Source of the DNA: Candidatus Desulfovibrio intestinipullorum
GTDB taxonomy: Bacteria; Desulfobacterota; Desulfovibrionia; Desulfovibrionales; Desulfovibrionaceae
Length of the DNA stretch: 38,490 nucleotides
Assembly (NCBI GenBank): GCA_019113165.1
Contig: DXHV01000065.1
Coordinates: forward strand, 1 to 38,490
Direction of reading: 5' to 3'
Shown: piece by piece, positions 32,038 through 38,490 of the stretch
Layout of the letters: each line of letters opens with the position of its first letter
How positions within the stretch are numbered: position 1 is the stretch's first letter
Notes under the pieces: model-generated
Database searches by the model: none
Seen by the model: only the letters and a program-made list of their open reading frames with translations
What the model was told of the DNA's origin: nothing
Translations under genes and position numbers: made by a program

Positions 32038-33480
32038 ATGTCCAATCTCCAGTCCCTGTTCCAGGCCATTCCCTCCATGGATCGCTGCCTTTCCGCCGTC
32101 GAGGAAGCCGCCAGACAGGCTGCCTGCGACAGTTCAAAGCCCTGCCAGGAGCTCATCCAGGCTCCGCACCTTCTTGTGCGCGAGGCCCTTGCCGCCTACT
32201 GGAACAGGGTCCGCCAAGACATCCGCGCCGGCACCATAGCTCAGGTCCGGGAACTTGGCCTGGAAGCCCGCCTGCCGCACATGCTGGCCTTTGTCTGCCG
32301 TGCCGTGCAGCCCAGGCTGCGGCCTGTCTGCAACGGCACTGGCGTCATCATCCACACCAACACGGGCCGCTCCCTGCTGGCCCGGGAAGCACAGGACGCC
32401 CTGCTTCGGGCGGCCTCGGGCAATACCACCCTGGAATTCAACGAAGCCACGGGCGGCAGGGGCAGCCGCAATGCCCTGGTGAGCCGCCTGCTGCAGATCC
32501 TCACCGGCGCAGAAGACGGCCTTGTGGTCAACAACAATGCGGCCGCCGTGCTGCTTGTGCTGGACACCTTCTGCAGGAACCGCGAGGCCGTCATTTCCCG
32601 CGGCGAACTGGTGGAAATAGGCGGCAGCTTCCGCATTCCCGATGTCATGGAAGCCACGGGCGTGCGCCTGCGGGAAGTGGGGGCCACCAACAGGACCCAT
32701 TTGGAGGATTACGAACGGGCCATCTGCGACAGGACCGGGGCCCTTGTGCGCGTGCATACCTCCAATTTCCGCATCATCGGCTTCCACACGGCCGTGCCCA
32801 CCAGGGATCTGGCCAGGCTTGCCCACGATCACGGCCTGCTGCTCATCAATGATCTGGGATCGGGCAGCCTTGTCGATCTGGAACGGGCAGGCCTGCCCCA
32901 TGAGCCCACGGTGCAGCAGTCCGTGGCCGATGGCAGCGACCTTGTGCTCTTCTCGGGCGACAAGCTCCTGGGCGGCCCGCAGGCCGGCATTATCGTGGGC
33001 AAAAAGGAGCTCATGGCACGGCTTCGCGAAAATCCTCTGCTGCGGGCCCTGCGCTGCGACAAGCTTGTCTATGCCGCCCTGGAAGCCACCCTGCGGCTCT
33101 ACCTGAAACCGCAGAAGGCCGTGCAGGCCATCCCCACCCTGCGGCAGATTCTCATGTCTGCCGAGGAACTGAGCCTGCGGGCCGAGCGGCTTGCCAGCCT
33201 GCTCGCAACAGCCTGCCAGGGCCTGTGCGAGGTGAGTCTCAGGGCCGACAGCTCGCGCACGGGCGGCGGTGCCTTTCCGGAATATCCGCTGCCTACAACT
33301 CTTGTGGTCCTCAAGCCCTTGTCCTGCTCGGCAGAGCAGCTCAAGCAGCGCCTGCTCGGGACAAGCCCCCTTCTTCTCGGCCGCATCGAACAGGATGCCT
33401 TCTGCCTGGATCCCCGCACCCTGAACGAGGAAGACTTTGATCTCATTGTCCGGCTCGTGCACAAGGTGCTGCAGGACTGA
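32038..33480 (+). CDS. selA: L-seryl-tRNA(Sec) selenium transferase
   Basis: A 480-residue PLP enzyme of nearly normal length; the start at the ATG at 32038 (MSNLQSLFQAIPSMDRCL) aligns with the usual SelA beginning, though the ribosome site is weak. Conserved parts include GTGVIIHTNTGRSLLA, FNEATGGRGSRN, VVNNNAAAVLLVL, SRGELVEIGGSFRIPDVM, VREVGATNRTH-type segments, and the cofactor lysine, Lys309, in FSGDKLLGGPQAG. It turns Ser-tRNA(Sec) into Sec-tRNA(Sec) using selenophosphate, so the organism should make selenoproteins, such as formate dehydrogenases or [NiFeSe] hydrogenases in related bacteria. selB, selD and tRNA-Sec are not in this window; selB often follows selA elsewhere. Confidence 0.96.
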   Translation: MSNLQSLFQAIPSMDRCLSAVEEAARQAACDSSKPCQELIQAPHLLVREALAAYWNRVRQDIRAGTIAQVRELGLEARLPHMLAFVCRAVQPRLRPVCNGTGVIIHTNTGRSLLAREAQDALLRAASGNTTLEFNEATGGRGSRNALVSRLLQILTGAEDGLVVNNNAAAVLLVLDTFCRNREAVISRGELVEIGGSFRIPDVMEATGVRLREVGATNRTHLEDYERAICDRTGALVRVHTSNFRIIGFHTAVPTRDLARLAHDHGLLLINDLGSGSLVDLERAGLPHEPTVQQSVADGSDLVLFSGDKLLGGPQAGIIVGKKELMARLRENPLLRALRCDKLVYAALEATLRLYLKPQKAVQAIPTLRQILMSAEELSLRAERLASLLATACQGLCEVSLRADSSRTGGGAFPEYPLPTTLVVLKPLSCSAEQLKQRLLGTSPLLLGRIEQDAFCLDPRTLNEEDFDLIVRLVHKVLQD

Positions 33481-33596
33481 AGCGGACGGAACGGAATCGA
33501 ATCGACCGGCACGAGAACTGCCCCGGACACAACCCGGGACAGGCACACAGAACTCTTCTGCAACACCATATACTTACCAAGTGTAACGGAGCACCC

Positions 33597-34997
33597 ATGC
33601 CCAAGGAACAGACTTCTGCGGCAGCCTACACGGCCAAAAATGCCTGGACTGTCTACAAGGACGAAGCCGTGCGCGCCACAATGCACAGCTTCTGCGACGA
33701 CTACATCGACTTTCTTTCCAGCTGCAAGACCGAGCGCGAAACCATAGCCTATTGCGAACGCGTGCTGAAGGAACACGGCTTCAGCAGCAATCCGGCAGAC
33801 AGGGCCTATGTGACCACCCTGCGCGGCAAGGCCCTCTTTGCCCTGCGCCGGGGCTCCCGGCCCCTGAGTCAGGGCGTGCACATCATTGCCGCCCACGGCG
33901 ACTGCCCGAGACTCGACTTCAAGCAGCACCCCATTGTGGAACAGGCAGGCTTTGCCCAGGCCAAGACCCACTATTACGGGGGCCTGCGCAAGTATCAGTG
34001 GCTGGCCAGACCCCTGGCCCTGCACGGCATCATTGCCAAAGACGACGGCACGGTGGTGCCCGTCTGCATCGGCGAACAGCCGGATGATCCCGTCTTCGCC
34101 ATCGAGGATCTGCTCCCCCATCTGGCTCAGAAGCAGGTCACCCAGACCGTGAAGGAGGCCTTCGAGGGCGAGAAGCTCAACATCATCCTGGGCAACAGGC
34201 CGAAGGAGCAGAAGGACGGGGACGAGGAAGGGGGCAGCTGCCCCGAATCCGTAAAGTCCGCCATTCTGGACCTGCTCTTCGAGCGCTACAATGTGCGCGA
34301 GGAAGACTTCATCAGCGCCGAGCTCCAGGTCGTTCCCGCAGGCCGTGCCGCCTATGTGGGCCTGGACCGTTCCCTTGTCGGCGGCTACGGTCAGGATGAC
34401 CGCATCTGCGTCTACACGGCCCTCAGGGCCCTGTGCGACATGGACAAGGACCAGGACGCCAATTGCGCGCTCATTATCTGGGACAAGGAGGAAATCGGTT
34501 CCGACGGCGCCACCGGCGCCTCCTCCCGCTTCTTCTCCTACTGCCTGGAAGACGTCCTGCAGGCCCAGGAACCCGCCACGCCCCTGCGCCATGTGCACCT
34601 TGCCAGCAAGGCCCTGTCCGCAGACGTGACGGCCGGCCTGGATCCGGACTACCAGGACGCCCACGAAAAGACCAATGCCGCAGCCCTGGGATTTGGCACC
34701 TGCTTTGAAAAGTACGGCGGATCCGGCGGCAAGTACGGTTCAAGCGAGGCCCATGCCGAATTCTTTGCCGAACTGCGCGGCATTCTCAACCGCCGCAGCA
34801 TCCCCTGGCAGGCCGGCGAGCTCGGCCGCGTGGATCACGGCGGCGGCGGCACGGTTGCCCTCTTCCTGGCTGCCTGGGGCATGAACGTCATTGACTGCGG
34901 CCCGGCCCTGCTGAGCATGCACAGCCCCTTCGAGCTCTCCAGCGTGGTGGACATCTACTCGGCCTACATGGCCTACAAGGCCTTTTACGAAGCCTAA
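33597..34997 (+). CDS. M18-family zinc aminopeptidase
   Basis: A 466-residue cytoplasmic enzyme; the ATG at 33597 has GGAG seven nt upstream. Metal and catalytic positions by family pattern are His100 in AAHGDCPRLDFK, Asp267 in GGYGQDDR, Glu298/Glu299 in WDKEEIGSDGATG, Asp343 in LSADVTAG and His442 in LLSMHSPFELSS. The first motif has Cys where many relatives have Ser after His-x-Asp. It removes N-terminal residues from peptides with two bound metal ions, probably in peptide turnover; aspartyl specificity (as in DAP) is possible but not proven. It follows selA with a 116-bp gap and ends at a strong terminator. Confidence 0.92.
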   Translation: MPKEQTSAAAYTAKNAWTVYKDEAVRATMHSFCDDYIDFLSSCKTERETIAYCERVLKEHGFSSNPADRAYVTTLRGKALFALRRGSRPLSQGVHIIAAHGDCPRLDFKQHPIVEQAGFAQAKTHYYGGLRKYQWLARPLALHGIIAKDDGTVVPVCIGEQPDDPVFAIEDLLPHLAQKQVTQTVKEAFEGEKLNIILGNRPKEQKDGDEEGGSCPESVKSAILDLLFERYNVREEDFISAELQVVPAGRAAYVGLDRSLVGGYGQDDRICVYTALRALCDMDKDQDANCALIIWDKEEIGSDGATGASSRFFSYCLEDVLQAQEPATPLRHVHLASKALSADVTAGLDPDYQDAHEKTNAAALGFGTCFEKYGGSGGKYGSSEAHAEFFAELRGILNRRSIPWQAGELGRVDHGGGGTVALFLAAWGMNVIDCGPALLSMHSPFELSSVVDIYSAYMAYKAFYEA

Positions 34998-35022
34998 CCC
35001 GGCAAATTCCGCAAGCAAAGCC

Positions 35023-35071
35023 AAAAGGTCCTGCCAGACAAGCGTGTTCTGACAGGACCTTTTCATTTTTT
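35023..35071 (+). terminator. Terminator of the aminopeptidase gene
   Basis: AAAAGGTCCTG (35023-35033) pairs with CAGGACCTTTT (35053-35063), with an inner CAGA/TCTG pair; CATTTTTTG follows. Confidence 0.9.
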
Positions 35072-35128
35072 GCAAGGGGTGACGGCACGAAGGGGCACAG
35101 TGCTCCGGGGCCCCCGGGCCACAGGATC

Positions 35129-35650
35129 TTACTCGGACTGGGGCGAACTCAGGCGCATGGACTGACAGCCGCGGCCCCTCTTGTCCAGAAGCTGCAGGCC
35201 AACTTCCTGCTGCAGGCGGAGGTTCACGGCCGCAAGGGCTTCAAGCAGTTCCCGGCGCAGGCGCTGCAGATCCAGTCCCAGTTTGGGCAGGGCCTGGGGA
35301 TCCGCATTGTCGGAAAAGGTCAGCGACTGCAGCTCGTCGACCTTGCCCAGGATGCGTCCATCGAGTTCCTGCAGCCTGGGCAGACTGTCGTTCACAATGG
35401 CCGCGGCCTTGAGCCGCTGTTCCTCGGGCAGATTGTCAATGGACTCGTAGAGTATCATCCAGTTGCAGGCGACATTCTCCTCGGCAGGGACACTTTCATG
35501 CCTCCGATCATGCATCTGCATCCGGGGACCGTTCTCTTCGCTGGCAGCGTGCGCGAGCCGGGACCCCTGCAGGACGGCCTCTCCGGCCCGGCTTTCCGCC
35601 ACGCAGAGCACTGAGCACAGAAATATGAGGGGGAGAAAGGGAAAACGCAT
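35129..35650 (-). CDS. Exported helical protein, Spy/ZraP-like layout
   Basis: A 173-residue protein, ATG at 35650 with GAGG upstream. Residues 1-22 are a signal peptide (MRFPFLPLIFLCSVLCVAES, ARA or SRA end). After a His/Met-containing linker (MQMHDRRHE, 44-52), residues 65-150 are helical: NLPEEQRLKAAAIVNDSLPR, KVDELQSLTF, DLQRLRRELLEALAAVNLRL. This arrangement resembles periplasmic CpxP/Spy/ZraP proteins that guard against envelope and metal stress, in which an early LxxEQ-type motif precedes two long helices. The second LTxxQ motif is not clear, so the family call is tentative. It converges on the aminopeptidase gene. Confidence 0.55.
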   Translation of the reverse strand: MRFPFLPLIFLCSVLCVAESRAGEAVLQGSRLAHAASEENGPRMQMHDRRHESVPAEENVACNWMILYESIDNLPEEQRLKAAAIVNDSLPRLQELDGRILGKVDELQSLTFSDNADPQALPKLGLDLQRLRRELLEALAAVNLRLQQEVGLQLLDKRGRGCQSMRLSSPQSE

Positions 35651-36114
35651 GAATACATCCTCGGAAGATCTTGCGAAGAAGAACTCATGGGGGGAAGGGC
35701 ACGGACAAAATCGGGAGGGACCCGACAGACTGCGGCCGGCCTGCGCGAGGGGGCTGCGGGATCGTGGTCTGCGTGGGCCTCTCGTCTTCCATATCGGACA
35801 GGACGCGGTACGCCTTTAGGGACAGCTCCGCATCGGGCAGAAAAGGCGTCAAAATCTTTGAACACTATTATCTCCTGCACAAAGCATGCCATGGACTCCT
35901 GCCCCGGACACGAGTGGCAAACAGCCCGAAATCCGACACCTTTCTTGCACGACTTGCATTCCTGCGTCAAGACGCACCTGGTGCCGGCACGCCGCACTTG
36001 CCGACAAAGAGAGAGCAAGACTTCATGTATTCCGGGAATTTTCTGCTGCAGACAAAAAAATTCTGCAGTTTTTCTCCTTTTCTCTGCCAGAAACATGCAG
36101 CCCTTTTCTTCTCC

Positions 36115-36151
36115 TGATACCTCTTAAGGAAGCACAGGTGCAGAGGTATCA
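36115..36151. repeat. Perfect 10-bp inverted repeat, 17-nt spacer
   Basis: TGATACCTCT (36115-36124) and AGAGGTATCA (36142-36151). There is no T tract on either side, so it is not a typical terminator; a regulator site or RNA hairpin is possible. Confidence 0.5.
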
Positions 36152-36408
36152 GCCTCTGACAGAACACAAGGATCCCCTGAAAGTACCACGATAGCACTGC
36201 CACACGGGCCAAAAAGAACGATGTGCATATTTTTTCTACAGGCCGGGGCGGCTCTAGAGAAAAGTGGCTAAAAGCTAAACACTTCTTCCTGCCCCCGACA
36301 TGTCTGCTCTCGCCTTCTCCAAGTTCCTGCCTCCCGGTTCAAATTCTTTGATTGCGGCTATTCCCGGCCTTCCTGACCAGGGCCCACAAATCAGAGCGGC
36401 TCAACTGC

Positions 36409-36437
36409 TTGTCAGGGGATAACAGTGTGCCTATACT
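36409..36437 (+). promoter_or_regulatory. Probable mntP promoter
   Basis: TTGTCA (36409-36414) and TATACT (36432-36437) are 17 bp apart, each matching five of six consensus bases. The leader to the mntP start would be about 105 nt. Confidence 0.6.
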
Positions 36438-36549
36438 GCCTCTCCCTCGCAGCTCCGGCACAAGCCCCCTCCCGCAAGACATCAGCCTTTGCCTGCCCCG
36501 CGTTGTCCTGCCCAAAGCCCTGCTCCGCATCCTTCCTGGAGGTTTTTGC

Positions 36550-37119
36550 ATGTTCTTTCTCGAGCTCATGGCCCTTGCCATAGCCCTGTCCATGGACGCC
36601 CTGGCCGTTTCCGTCTCCTCAGGCATGGCCCTGAAGCGCCCGACCGCAAGCCAGTATCTGCGCATGTCCCTTGCCTTCGGCGTCTTTCAGGCCCTGATGC
36701 CGCTCACGGGCTGGCTTCTGGGCAACAGTGTCCGCCACCTCATCGAACAGTGGGATCACTGGATTGCCTTTATTCTGCTCGTCTTTGTGGGAGGAAAGCT
36801 GCTCTACGAAACGCTCTTTGAAAAGGAAGACGAGGGCAGCGCCCCTGATCCCACCGCAGGCTGGACCATTTTGCTCCTGGCCGTGGCCACGAGCATAGAC
36901 GCCCTGGCCGTGGGCTTTTCCTTTGCCCTGCTGGCCCAGCCCATTATCTTTCCGTCCATCATCATAGGCCTTGTCTGTGCCTGCATAAGCTTTTTGGGCA
37001 TGTGCGTGGGCGCACGCATAGGCCGCATCGACAGGGTCCGCCGCTGGAGCGGTGTGGCCGGAGCCTGCGCGCTCTTCATCATCGCCCTGCTCATTCTCCG
37101 CGACCACGGCGTCTTCTAG
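36550..37119 (+). CDS. mntP: Manganese efflux pump MntP
   Basis: A 189-residue inner-membrane protein; the ATG at 36550 has GGAGG seven nt upstream, so the open frame before it is not used. Six helices form two related halves, each with a conserved Asp: Asp16 in ALSMDALAVSVSSG and Asp117 in ATSIDALAVGFSFA. In E. coli MntP the equivalent Asp residues are needed for Mn2+ export. The length equals that of the family (about 188). The cytosolic loop between halves is acidic (FEKEDEGSAPD). I find no manganese riboswitch on the correct strand in the leader. Single-gene unit with a strong terminator. Confidence 0.93.
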   Translation: MFFLELMALAIALSMDALAVSVSSGMALKRPTASQYLRMSLAFGVFQALMPLTGWLLGNSVRHLIEQWDHWIAFILLVFVGGKLLYETLFEKEDEGSAPDPTAGWTILLLAVATSIDALAVGFSFALLAQPIIFPSIIIGLVCACISFLGMCVGARIGRIDRVRRWSGVAGACALFIIALLILRDHGVF

Positions 37120-37189
37120 CAAAGGACAGCCCAGGGGACGCCGCACAAAGATCAGACACGCAGGACACGAATCATACACAAAGGCGACA

Positions 37190-37230
37190 AGACGCCCGGG
37201 ATACACACTCCTGGACGTCTTTTTTTTTTT
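37190..37230 (+). terminator. Terminator after mntP
   Basis: AGACG-C-CCGGG (37190-37200) pairs with CCTGG-A-CGTCT (37210-37220), one mismatch and one G-U, followed by a run of about ten T. Confidence 0.85.
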
Positions 37231-37301
37231 GCTTTGTGCGACTCGTGATCAGGGCCTGGGACACACAAGACCGCCTGCGCCACTGTCCTTGTCCTTCGGC
37301 C

Positions 37302-37601
37302 CTACTTTTCTTCCGTTTCGCCCAGCCAGCCGTTCAGGGCATCAATGATCTTGCGCGCCTGATCGGGGCTTGAGATGGTAAACTTGGACTGTGGCCTGTA
37401 GGTTCCTGCGGATTTTTTGTAGCGGCGCAGGGTATATTTGTCCGGACCGTAGTCGTCGCGTTCGGGACGCCATTCCTGGTAGCGGAAGAGAATGGTCGTC
37501 CAGGCGCCACGTGTGAGAATCACCTTGTCCAGTTCCTTGATAATAAGGTGCCCATTGTCATCTTCATAGGCAATGGTCAGATCGTCTATGGTATCGTTCA
37601 A
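37302..37601 (-). CDS. Small conserved-looking hypothetical protein
   Basis: I choose a TTG start at 37601 because GGGAG is correctly spaced before it and the upstream extension (to 37658) reads poorly. The 99-residue product begins MNDTIDDLTIAYEDDNGHLI, then KVILTRGAWTTILFRYQEW, YTLRRYKKSAGTYRPQSKF and TISSPDQARKIIDALNGWLG. It looks like a compact, soluble alpha/beta protein with a basic, aromatic-rich middle, which could bind nucleic acid. I do not recognise the family with confidence. It converges on mntP. Confidence 0.65.
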   Translation of the reverse strand: MNDTIDDLTIAYEDDNGHLIIKELDKVILTRGAWTTILFRYQEWRPERDDYGPDKYTLRRYKKSAGTYRPQSKFTISSPDQARKIIDALNGWLGETEEK

Positions 37602-38097
37602 AGGAAACTCCCTTAAGCTTGCAGAAATTACGCAGTTCCTGCGACTGCAGGCCGGCACGGCTGCCCCGCTCCCGCGGCTGCTGTCCTGACCCGGGGCTCC
37701 GGGCAGTCCGCAGCAGGGGCAGAAAAAAAAGCTGCAGAGGCCTGTTGTCCCGAAGACACGGGCAAGCCTAGCACAGTGCCGCTTCCACTTTCAAGACAGA
37801 ATCCTCGCGTCCCCTGTCCTTCCCTGTTCTCCCCCGTCCCTCCCGGGCTCCCTGCCTTTCTGGCCCTTGTCCCCGAGGAACGCGGCACTGTCAGACGGCT
37901 GGAAAAGCGACACGGACCCCTGCATGAGGCCGATCACGCCCCTGCCTGAAAATGTCACCAAGATTTCCATGCTTCTTCGCGTCCCGGAATTGTCAGTATT
38001 GTACCTTCTTCTTCCTGATGCAAAATTTTTTGTCCCCTGCCACTGAGGGCATTGACTCCTGCTTTGCCATCAGAGTACTCTGCGTGCAGAAATCAGT

Positions 38098-38120
38098 AAC
38101 CACCGGCAGAGCCGGTGGTT
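38098..38120. repeat. Subterminal hairpin of the IS200-type element
   Basis: AACCACCGGC (38098-38107) pairs perfectly with GCCGGTGGTT (38111-38120) around a 3-nt loop. IS200/IS605 transposases recognise such hairpins near both ends instead of inverted repeats, so this is probably the end downstream of the transposase. Confidence 0.65.
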
Positions 38121-38134
38121 TGTCAGGATTTAGG

Positions 38135-38202
38135 AGGCCGCTCAAAGCGGCCTGGGGGATTATAAGCCGCTCAAAGCAGCCATGGGAGCCGCTCGAAGCG
38201 GT
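38135..38202. repeat. Row of three small GCCGCT/AGCGGC hairpins
   Basis: Copy 1, AGGCCGCT-CAA-AGCGGCCT (38135-38153), is perfect. Copy 2, GCCGCT-CAA-AGCAGC (38166-38180), has one C-A mismatch. Copy 3, GCCGCT-CGA-AGCGGT (38188-38202), has one G-U pair. The copies start 29 and 22 bp apart, between the transposase stop and the subterminal hairpin. Confidence 0.8.
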
Positions 38203-38231
38203 CATGAATAGCTAAATTCGGAAGGAGTAAC

Positions 38232-38490
38232 TTATCTCTTCAATTTTTCCAGACGAATGTCTTCTAACGTCTGATTTTCAACGTAGTGTTTGATCGCCTC
38301 CTCGTCCATACCAACGGTAGAAACGAAATAGCCACGGGCCCAGAAGTGTTCTCCTGTAAAATTCTTCTGGCGTCTTCCGAAATCTCGGGCGATCGCAATC
38401 GCGCTTTTCCCTTTGATATAGCCTATCACGGCAGACACCGAATACTTGGGCGGTATGGATATGACCATGTGCACATGGTCGGGCTGGATC
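38232..38490 (-). CDS. tnpA: IS200/IS605-family transposase TnpA, C-terminal part (cut by window edge)
   Basis: The reading frame enters from the right edge; 85 residues are visible. They begin IQPDHVHMVISIPPKYSVS, which contains the HUH metal site (HVH), and continue with YIKGKSAIAIARDF, FWARGYFVSTVG and EEAIKHYVENQ, where Tyr of KHYVENQ is the usual catalytic tyrosine of Y1 transposases. These enzymes cut and join single-stranded DNA at subterminal hairpins. The visible part is intact and ends in a normal stop, so the element may be active. No tnpB is visible on this side. Confidence 0.93.
   Translation of the reverse strand, partial: IQPDHVHMVISIPPKYSVSAVIGYIKGKSAIAIARDFGRRQKNFTGEHFWARGYFVSTVGMDEEAIKHYVENQTLEDIRLEKLKR

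Larger units (their letters stand above)
35651..36549. other. 900-bp gene-poor stretch
   Basis: No frame here has a good start and recognisable product. The longest frames overlap each other on both strands and look accidental. It contains the inverted repeat at 36115-36151 and the mntP promoter. The reverse complement near 36520 contains GGCTTTGGGC, as in manganese riboswitches, but on the wrong strand. Confidence 0.45.
37602..38231. other. Gap between hypothetical gene and IS200-type element
   Basis: No gene is seen from 37602 to 38090. From 38098 on lies the end of the IS200-type element with its hairpins; the chromosome-element junction is probably close to 38085-38098. Confidence 0.4.

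Noticed and set aside
36320-36365. tRNA-like T-loop (CGGTTCAAATTC)
   Set aside because: The arms around it do not pair, and no acceptor, D or anticodon stem can be drawn.
36490-36549. Manganese (yybP-ykoY) riboswitch upstream of mntP
   Set aside because: A GGCTTTGGGC-like core is present only on the opposite strand, and the paired elements around it are missing.

Overview
The window looks like chromosomal DNA of a G+C-rich member of the Desulfovibrionaceae (sulfate- or sulfite-reducing Desulfobacterota). The best evidence is three outer-membrane proteins of the homotrimeric porin type typical of Desulfovibrio relatives. A MucR-type zinc-finger regulator, a large benzoyl-CoA/2-hydroxyglutaryl-CoA dehydratase activase-like protein, FeoB, SelA and an HU/IHF protein fit that picture. 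I cannot name the genus. Most genes have clear GGAGG-type ribosome binding sites, and many transcription units end in clear hairpin-plus-T terminators.

Layout. 1-3.2 kb: a porin with its terminator and a TetR-family regulator. 3.2-7.5 kb: one 1411-residue activase-like protein. 7.6-11.7 kb: a superfamily 2 helicase flanked by two short proline-rich proteins with twin-arginine-type leaders, then a small double-CxxC protein. 11.8-15.0 kb (minus strand): an EamA transporter, a LapA-like membrane protein, and a PadR regulator paired with a small membrane protein. 15.3-16.6 kb: an exported ankyrin-type protein. 16.7-18.5 kb: a short MITE-like element abutting an unusual NUMOD/HNH protein. 19-20.1 kb: a YgiW/YdeI-type periplasmic protein and an HU/IHF protein. 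20.3-26.2 kb (minus strand): a recently broken porin copy, an intact porin paralogue, and FeoB. A Fur-box-like promoter lies about 540 bp upstream of feoB. 27.2-28.1 kb: a MucR-type regulator next to an AT-rich gap. 28.4-30.3 kb: a B3/B4-domain protein, a second EamA transporter, and tRNA-Arg(UCU). 30.6-35 kb: folC, selA and an M18 aminopeptidase. 35.1-38.5 kb: a small exported helical protein, the Mn2+ exporter mntP with a good promoter, a small hypothetical gene, and the end of an IS200-type element cut by the window edge, with a row of small hairpins beyond its transposase.

Functional themes. The cell envelope (three porins, exported proline-rich and ankyrin proteins, a LapA-like protein) and metal handling (feoB, mntP) are prominent. 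selA implies that the organism makes selenoproteins, although selB and tRNA-Sec are not in the window. Most of the window is ordinary core genome.

The unusual items are: the free-standing NUMOD4-NUMOD4-HNH-linker-NUMOD1 protein, whose stop codon lies in the inverted end of a small mobile element; the porin pseudogene with exactly two lesions beside an intact paralogue; the long leader of feoB; the two twin-arginine proline-rich genes on either side of the helicase; and the hairpin row at the IS200 end. No CRISPR array, rRNA or prophage was seen.
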